NCBI GenBank assembly: GCA_035546295.1
Contig: DATKBT010000085.1
Span: 1-10,841, forward strand
Direction: 5' to 3'
DNA length: 10,841 nt
Source of the DNA: DATKBT01 sp035546295
Lineage (GTDB): Bacteria > Acidobacteriota > Thermoanaerobaculia > Multivoradales > Multivoraceae
Made by a program: the position numbers and the translations under genes. How positions within the stretch are numbered: the first letter of the stretch is position 1; each line of letters opens with the position of its first letter. This document shows, one piece after another, positions 7,280 to 10,841 of the stretch. Below the pieces are notes generated by a model that worked only from the letters and a program-made list of their open reading frames with translations, ran no database searches and was not told the DNA's origin.

Positions 7280-7312
7280 CGAATCCCGGGCGAGCTCACG
7301 GCCCTGGATTCG
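7280..7312 (+). other. Hairpin in amtB-glnK spacer (second)
   Basis: CGAATCC (7280-7286) pairs with GGATTCG (7306-7312), and GGGC (7288-7291) with GCCC (7301-7304). They are separated by one C-T mismatch and enclose a 9-base loop. It ends about 65 bases before the P-II start. With the stem at 7236-7254 it gives the intergenic RNA two stable structures. Confidence 0.45.
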
Positions 7313-7377
7313 GCGCGTCGAGATCCGCCGAGACCGAGAACGCTTCCGATCCGCCGTCCAACGAGGAGTGTGAGTCC

Positions 7378-7719
7378 GTGAAATACATCGTCGCCATCAT
7401 CCAACCCGACCGCCTCAACGAGGTCCTCGATCGCCTCACGGCGAGGAAGGTCCATCTCGTCACGGTCACCACCGTCATGGGACGCGGCCGGCAAGGCGGC
7501 GTCTCAGAGGTCTACCGCTCGCACAAGGAGGCCGGGTCCCTGCTGCGCAAGACCAAGCTCGAGATCGCCGTCAACGACGAGTTCGTCGAGCCGACGATCG
7601 AGGCGATCACGGGCGGCGCCCAGAGCGGCAAGATCGGTGACGGCAAGGTCTTCGTGATCGATCTCGAGGAGTGCATCCGCATCCGCACCGGCGAGCGCGG
7701 CGGCGACGCGATCGGATAG
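7378..7719 (+). CDS. glnK: P-II nitrogen regulator (GlnB/GlnK family), Tyr51 absent
   Basis: Cytoplasmic trimeric P-II signal protein, 113 residues, which senses ATP/ADP and 2-oxoglutarate and usually docks on AmtB. Conserved nucleotide and ligand residues are present: Gly37, Arg38, Gln39, Lys58, GKIGDGK (84-90) and IRIRTGE (100-106). An ungapped match to E. coli GlnB puts Glu at position 51, where Tyr is uridylylated, and Gly at 40 in place of Lys; Tyr46 is kept. Position 49 is His, so the cyanobacterial Ser49 phosphorylation site is missing too. The start is GTG, nine bases after GAGGAG (7363-7368). It lies 162 bases after amtB on the same strand, a classic pairing, so GlnK is the likelier name than GlnB. 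Family assignment is secure; the mode of control is inference. Confidence 0.95.
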   Translation: MKYIVAIIQPDRLNEVLDRLTARKVHLVTVTTVMGRGRQGGVSEVYRSHKEAGSLLRKTKLEIAVNDEFVEPTIEAITGGAQSGKIGDGKVFVIDLEECIRIRTGERGGDAIG

Positions 7720-7721
7720 CG

Positions 7722-7739
7722 GTGGCGCGAGCGCGCCGC
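7722..7739 (+). terminator. Terminator-like hairpin after P-II gene
   Basis: GTGGCGC (7722-7728) and GCGCCGC (7733-7739) pair over 7 bp (one G-U) with a GAGC loop, starting three bases after the stop codon. The tail AAGTCTGCGTTCT is only mildly T-rich. It probably marks the end of the amtB-glnK unit, since the next gene has its own -10 element. Confidence 0.45.
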
Positions 7740-7786
7740 GAAGTCTGCGTTCTCGGCGTCGGTGCCGGCAGCGGATCCTCCGCTCT

Positions 7787-7792
7787 TAGACT
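7787..7792 (+). promoter_or_regulatory. -10-like element, leaderless start of TauE/SafE gene
   Basis: TAGACT (TAnnnT) ends seven bases before the ATG at 7800, and there is no Shine-Dalgarno sequence between. The spacing is almost the same as before the holin-family gene. A start at or next to the A of the ATG is implied. No clear -35 is seen. Confidence 0.45.
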
Positions 7793-7799
7793 CCCCGCC

Positions 7800-8588
7800 A
7801 TGGAGTTCCTGGTCCTCGGCGGGGTCGCTCTCGTCGTTTCGGCGCTGACGCTGTTCTCGGGGTTCGGGCTCGGCACGCTCCTGATGCCGGCCTTCGCGAT
7901 CTTCTTCCCGCTCGAGATCGCGATCCCGGCGACCGCGGTCGTGCACATGGCGAACAGCTACTTCAAGGTCGCCGTGCTCGGAACCGAGGCGCGACGCTCG
8001 GTGGTGATCCGTTTCGGCCTGCCGGCGGTCGCCCTCGCCTTCGTCGGCGCCTGGCTGCTGCGCAAGCTCGCGGGCCAGGACCCGCTGTTTCGCTACGAGA
8101 TCGGCGGACACGTCGCGGAAACGACGCCGATCCAGCTCGTCATGGGGCTGCTCATCCTGTGCTTCGCGGCGATGGACCTCATCCCGTACTTCACGCGCCT
8201 GAAGCTCGATCCCAAGCTGCTCCCGCTCGGCGGCGCCGTCTCCGGCTTCTTCGGCGGGTTGTCGGGGCACCAGGGGGCGCTGCGCGCCGCCTTCCTGGGC
8301 AAGATCGGCCTCACTCCGACCGAGTTCGCGGCCACGCAGGGGGTGCTGGCGGCGCTGGTCGACACCGCGAGGATGATCGTCTACGTCCTCGGCTTCACCC
8401 GAGGTGAGCTGGGCGGCGTTCAGCTCGAGGAGCAATGGGCGCTGGTCGCCTTCGCTTCGGCCTGCGCCTTCGCCGGGGTGCTGATCGGGCGCAAGCTCCT
8501 CCCGAAGATGACGCTCGAGCGCCTGCACTGGATCACGGGGGGCCTGCTCCTGATCGTCGGAGCCGGCTTGCTCAGCGGTCTGATCTGA
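7800..8588 (+). CDS. TauE/SafE (TSUP) family membrane permease
   Basis: Inner-membrane protein of the sulfite exporter TauE/SafE family (PF01925), 262 residues, with about seven or eight hydrophobic segments in two related halves. The first half opens ALTLFSGFGLGTLLMPAFAIFFPLEIAIPATAVVHMANSYFK. The second opens PLGGAVSGFFGGLSGHQGALRAAFLGKIGLTPTEFAATQG. Both show the family's Gly-rich re-entry pattern. Members export or import small sulfur-containing or organic anions; nothing nearby fixes the substrate, and the name 'sulfite exporter' should not be taken as shown. The frame is open further upstream, but the added residues are Arg-rich and overlap the P-II gene, while a -10-like element sits just before this ATG. 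Length is normal. Confidence 0.9.
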   Translation: MEFLVLGGVALVVSALTLFSGFGLGTLLMPAFAIFFPLEIAIPATAVVHMANSYFKVAVLGTEARRSVVIRFGLPAVALAFVGAWLLRKLAGQDPLFRYEIGGHVAETTPIQLVMGLLILCFAAMDLIPYFTRLKLDPKLLPLGGAVSGFFGGLSGHQGALRAAFLGKIGLTPTEFAATQGVLAALVDTARMIVYVLGFTRGELGGVQLEEQWALVAFASACAFAGVLIGRKLLPKMTLERLHWITGGLLLIVGAGLLSGLI

Positions 8589-8867
8589 GCCGGCGTCAGT
8601 TCTTTGGAGGAAGACCCGCCCCTTGGAAGAAGAACGGTCCCCCTTCGAAGAAGTCCAGACCGGACGCAGCGGCTGGTCGGAGCTCAGCCAGACGGTGAGC
8701 AGATCATGGTGAGAAGCGAAGCCCGGCGAACGGGGAGAGCTCGTCGCCGGAACGAGAATTGCATCATCTCCCGACACCGATCACGCGCGACTGGAGCCTG
8801 GCGCCACCCGAGGCTCGACCCTCCGGATCGCAGCCCCCGGGACCGCAGCCCCCAGAGGAGAGCTCTC
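8589..8867 (+). other. Spacer with short degenerate repeats
   Basis: This 279-base gap holds no convincing gene, although the downstream frame is open from 8604. Three diverged copies of CTTnGAnGAAG lie at about 8602-8653 (TTTGGAGGAAG, CTTGGAAGAAG, CTTCGAAGAAG), each followed by a C-rich patch. CGCAGCCCCC occurs twice, 15 bases apart (8829-8838, 8844-8853). GCTCA/TGAGC (8682-8700) is a weak hairpin. No clear promoter is seen. Confidence 0.4.
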
Positions 8868-10577
8868 ATGGCAGCTCGTCGAGCTCCTCGCCGACCCGAT
8901 CTGGCGACCCGCAGTCGGCTCCTGCACTCGCTTCACCCTGACTCGCTTCACCCTGACTCGCTTCACCCTGACTCGGCTCAGCCTGGCCCGGCTCAGCCTG
9001 GCTCGGCTCAGCCTGGCTCGGCGCTCCGACTCGCTCTCGTGGCGATGCTCCTGGGCGCCGTTCTCCCCGTCCTCGCGACCGGTCAGCAGCCGTCCCCATC
9101 GGTGGACGTCCCCGACCTCTTCGGGGAGGTCATCGACGTGCGCGTCGTGAACCTCGAGGTCGTGGTGACCGATCGATCGGGGGCGCGCGTCCGTGGCCTC
9201 GAGCCCGAGGACTTCGAGCTGATCGTCGACGGCCGCGTCGTACCGATCGACTACTTCACCGAGATCTTCGGCGGCGAGGCGCTCGGCGCCGACGACCGCG
9301 GAGAGGACGGCGCCGTCTCCAGACACGCCGTCGTGCCGGGACTCGCTCCCGGCGAGCCGGTGGGCACTAACTACCTGGTCTACGTCGACGACAACCACAC
9401 TCTCAAGGTCGTCCGCGACGAGATCGTGCGCGGGATCATCGACGACCTCCCGCGCCTCGGCGAGCACGACCGCATGGCGGTGGTCGTGCAGAGCGGGCCG
9501 CGGGTCGAGATGCTGTCGAGCTGGAGCCGTTCCCAACGGGAGCTGAGCGAGGCGCTCGGAAAACTGCTCGACGGACGTCTCTACGGCGGCAGCATCCGCT
9601 CGAGCCTCTACGTCGCTCGCGCGTCGGCGATCGCCGCCAGCAGGGCGCGGGGAGGCGAGGCCGTCGCTCCGCCCGGCCTCGGCGGCGCGGCGCAGCGCGT
9701 CGACCTCGAGCTCGCCATCGCCGGCGTGGTCTCCACCCTGCGCGGCTTCGCGCAGCCTCCCGGTCGCAAGGTGATGATGGTGATCGCGGGCGACTGGCCG
9801 ATCGGCGCCTTCCGCACCGACGACGACAGCCTCGACCACGTCACCGAGCTCGACCTCATGGCTCAGATGGTCGAGACGGCGAACCTCCTGGGCTACACGC
9901 TCTACCCGGTGGGCTCCAGCTTCGATCACGTCGTCTGGCGCTACGCCGGCATGCGACGGGTCGCCCGCGACACCGGCGGGCGGCCGCTCTTCGACCAGCC
10001 GGCGGTGCTCGCCGATGCGATCGAGGACACTCGCTCTTACTACTGGCTCGGCTTCACGCCGGATTTCTCCGGCGACGACTCCCGACACGAGGTCCGGGTC
10101 CGCCTCCGCGACCCCGCCCTGGTCGCGCGCTCGCGCACCGGCTACCTCGACCTCTCGCGCACCGCCGAGCTCTCCATGAGCACACAGAGCGCGCTCCTGT
10201 TCGGCCACGAGACGCCGGGCGCGCCGCTGCGCATCGAGCTCGGCCGCGCCACCCGTTGGGGGCTGCGCAAGATGGACGTCCCGATCACGGTCTACGTTCC
10301 GCTCGACGAGGTCACCTTCCTCGAGCAGGGCGACGAGGAGATCGGCCGCCTCGAGATCCGCTTGGCGGTGGTCGATTCGAGCGGCTCGCAAGCCGACATC
10401 CCGATCATCCCGTTGGTGCTGCAGGGAGAGCGCGAGGGAGGCGAGTACTACAGGTACGAGACCTCCCTCCACATGCGCCGCCGTCCTCACGAGCTGGTCG
10501 TCTCGGTCCACGACCCTCTCGGCAACAAGACGCTGCACGGCCGCGCGGAGCTCTCGTTCCGCTCGACCAGGGACTGA
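8868..10577 (+). CDS. Exported VWFA-related protein, acidobacterial type
   Basis: Protein of 569 residues resembling the 'VWFA-related acidobacterial domain' family (TIGR03436 type); function unknown. The N-terminus is basic (1-18), then a run of seven pentapeptides (19-53, PDSLH and PGSAQ), then a hydrophobic export signal (54-70) ending ATGQQ. An opening strand-rich part (about 84-125: VVNLEVVVTDRSGARVRGLEPEDFELIVDG) is the family's hallmark. The VWA-like domain follows; its metal site is degenerate, D174-D-N-H-T instead of D-x-S-x-S. It closes with YYWLGFTPDFSGDDSRHEVRVRLR, typical of the family, then a ~180-residue beta-rich C-terminal part. I chose the ATG at 8868 because GAGGAG (8855-8860) stands seven bases before it; an ATG at 9045, after the repeats, would leave too short a signal. 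Likely periplasmic or surface-bound. Confidence 0.88.
   Translation: MAARRAPRRPDLATRSRLLHSLHPDSLHPDSLHPDSAQPGPAQPGSAQPGSALRLALVAMLLGAVLPVLATGQQPSPSVDVPDLFGEVIDVRVVNLEVVVTDRSGARVRGLEPEDFELIVDGRVVPIDYFTEIFGGEALGADDRGEDGAVSRHAVVPGLAPGEPVGTNYLVYVDDNHTLKVVRDEIVRGIIDDLPRLGEHDRMAVVVQSGPRVEMLSSWSRSQRELSEALGKLLDGRLYGGSIRSSLYVARASAIAASRARGGEAVAPPGLGGAAQRVDLELAIAGVVSTLRGFAQPPGRKVMMVIAGDWPIGAFRTDDDSLDHVTELDLMAQMVETANLLGYTLYPVGSSFDHVVWRYAGMRRVARDTGGRPLFDQPAVLADAIEDTRSYYWLGFTPDFSGDDSRHEVRVRLRDPALVARSRTGYLDLSRTAELSMSTQSALLFGHETPGAPLRIELGRATRWGLRKMDVPITVYVPLDEVTFLEQGDEEIGRLEIRLAVVDSSGSQADIPIIPLVLQGEREGGEYYRYETSLHMRRRPHELVVSVHDPLGNKTLHGRAELSFRSTRD
8922..9026 (+). repeat. 15-bp tandem repeat coding for pentapeptides
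   Basis: Seven in-frame 15-bp units run without a gap: LHSLH, PDSLH, PDSLH, PDSAQ, PGPAQ, PGSAQ, PGSAL. The units near the left (CCTGACTCGCTTCAC) and right (CCTGGCTCGGCTCAG) are two variants, with a hybrid between them at 8967-8981. Because the period is a multiple of three, gain or loss of units keeps the frame. Confidence 0.9.
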
Positions 10578-10761
10578 GGTCCGTTCCCACGAAGAGTCGT
10601 CGCCGCCTCCAGAAGCCCGTGGCGGCCCCCATCGCGCCGCCGACCACGACGCCCGGGTTCCGGCCGACTCGACCTCCGCAGGAGCCCGCGAGAGGTCCGG
10701 CCTTCCGGATCGTGATGATTTCTGCGTCTAACGTGGCGGAGACATTGAGCGAGCAAGAGAC
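10578..10761 (+). other. Spacer after VWFA gene
   Basis: No convincing gene. GGCGGC (10621-10626) and GCCGCC (10636-10641) form a 6-bp stem with a 9-base loop, 43 bases after the stop, and may act as a terminator. GACCTC/GAGGTC (10671-10697) and TCCGG/CCGGA (10696-10709) are weaker dyads. Around 10710-10760 the sequence is clearly less GC-rich and contains TAACGT (10729-10734), a possible -10 for a gene beyond the window. Confidence 0.35.
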
Positions 10762-10836
10762 GTAGCGGGCTCGTGGTGGTCACCACTCCCCAACGAGCCG
10801 CGAACGCGAGGCGAGCTCATACCACGAGCCCGCTAC
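10762..10836. repeat. 16-bp perfect inverted repeat at window end
   Basis: GTAGCGGGCTCGTGGT (10762-10777) and ACCACGAGCCCGCTAC (10821-10836) are exact inverted copies, 43 bases apart. The interior contains GTGGTcACCAC (10776-10786) and CGCGAACGCG, so a branched RNA fold is possible. What follows lies outside the window, so a terminator, a leader RNA and a small mobile element cannot be told apart. Confidence 0.8.
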
Positions 10837-10841
10837 TGATG

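Noticed and set aside
8604..8867. Longer N-terminus for the VWFA protein
   Set aside because: The extra 88 residues are Arg-rich and low in complexity, and a good ribosome site stands directly before the ATG at 8868.
8922..9026. CRISPR array
   Set aside because: The 15-bp units are contiguous with no spacers, stay in frame and code for a regular pentapeptide.
10714..10764. Short peptide frame MISASNVAETLSEQET
   Set aside because: It has no ribosome site, is only 16 codons long, and lies in what looks like a promoter/leader region for a gene outside the window.

Overview
The window is very GC-rich and looks chromosomal. It probably comes from an Acidobacteriota member, perhaps the Thermoanaerobaculia/Holophagae side. 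The best clue is the last gene, which matches the acidobacterial VWFA-related family (TIGR03436 type). The GC-rich codon use, scarce Shine-Dalgarno sites and apparent leaderless -10 elements fit but prove nothing. This placement is inference.

Layout, left to right. Positions 1-736 hold no convincing gene but contain several strong RNA hairpins, including a textbook intrinsic terminator (232-276) for a transcript that starts outside the window or is non-coding. Next come a secreted dienelactone-hydrolase-family protein (737-1618) and a spacer with a 32-codon small ORF behind a good ribosome site and a G10 tract. Methionyl-tRNA synthetase metG (1913-3985) follows. A shared hairpin separates it from a convergent YvlD/phage-holin-family membrane protein (4061-4447, minus). 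Divergent from that gene is a stand-alone LigD-type polymerase (4585-5586), entered through an overlapping upstream mini-ORF. The nitrogen module comes next: ammonium channel amtB (5875-7215) and a P-II regulator (7378-7719). A TauE/SafE-family permease (7800-8588) and an exported VWFA-domain protein (8868-10577) follow. The window ends in a 16-bp inverted repeat.

Only amtB and the P-II gene form a clear functional unit. The sequence before amtB has a close match to a sigma-54 (-24/-12) promoter with two related dyads upstream, which suggests nitrogen-limitation control. The P-II protein keeps its nucleotide-binding residues but has Glu where Tyr51, the usual uridylylation site, should be. 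The other genes look like independent housekeeping or envelope units. I see no phage, transposon, CRISPR array or defence island.

The most interesting points are the sigma-54/amtB promoter, the P-II T-loop without Tyr51, a 15-bp tandem repeat encoding pentapeptides inside the export-signal region of the VWFA protein, and several small-scale leader features upstream of metG and the LigD-like gene.
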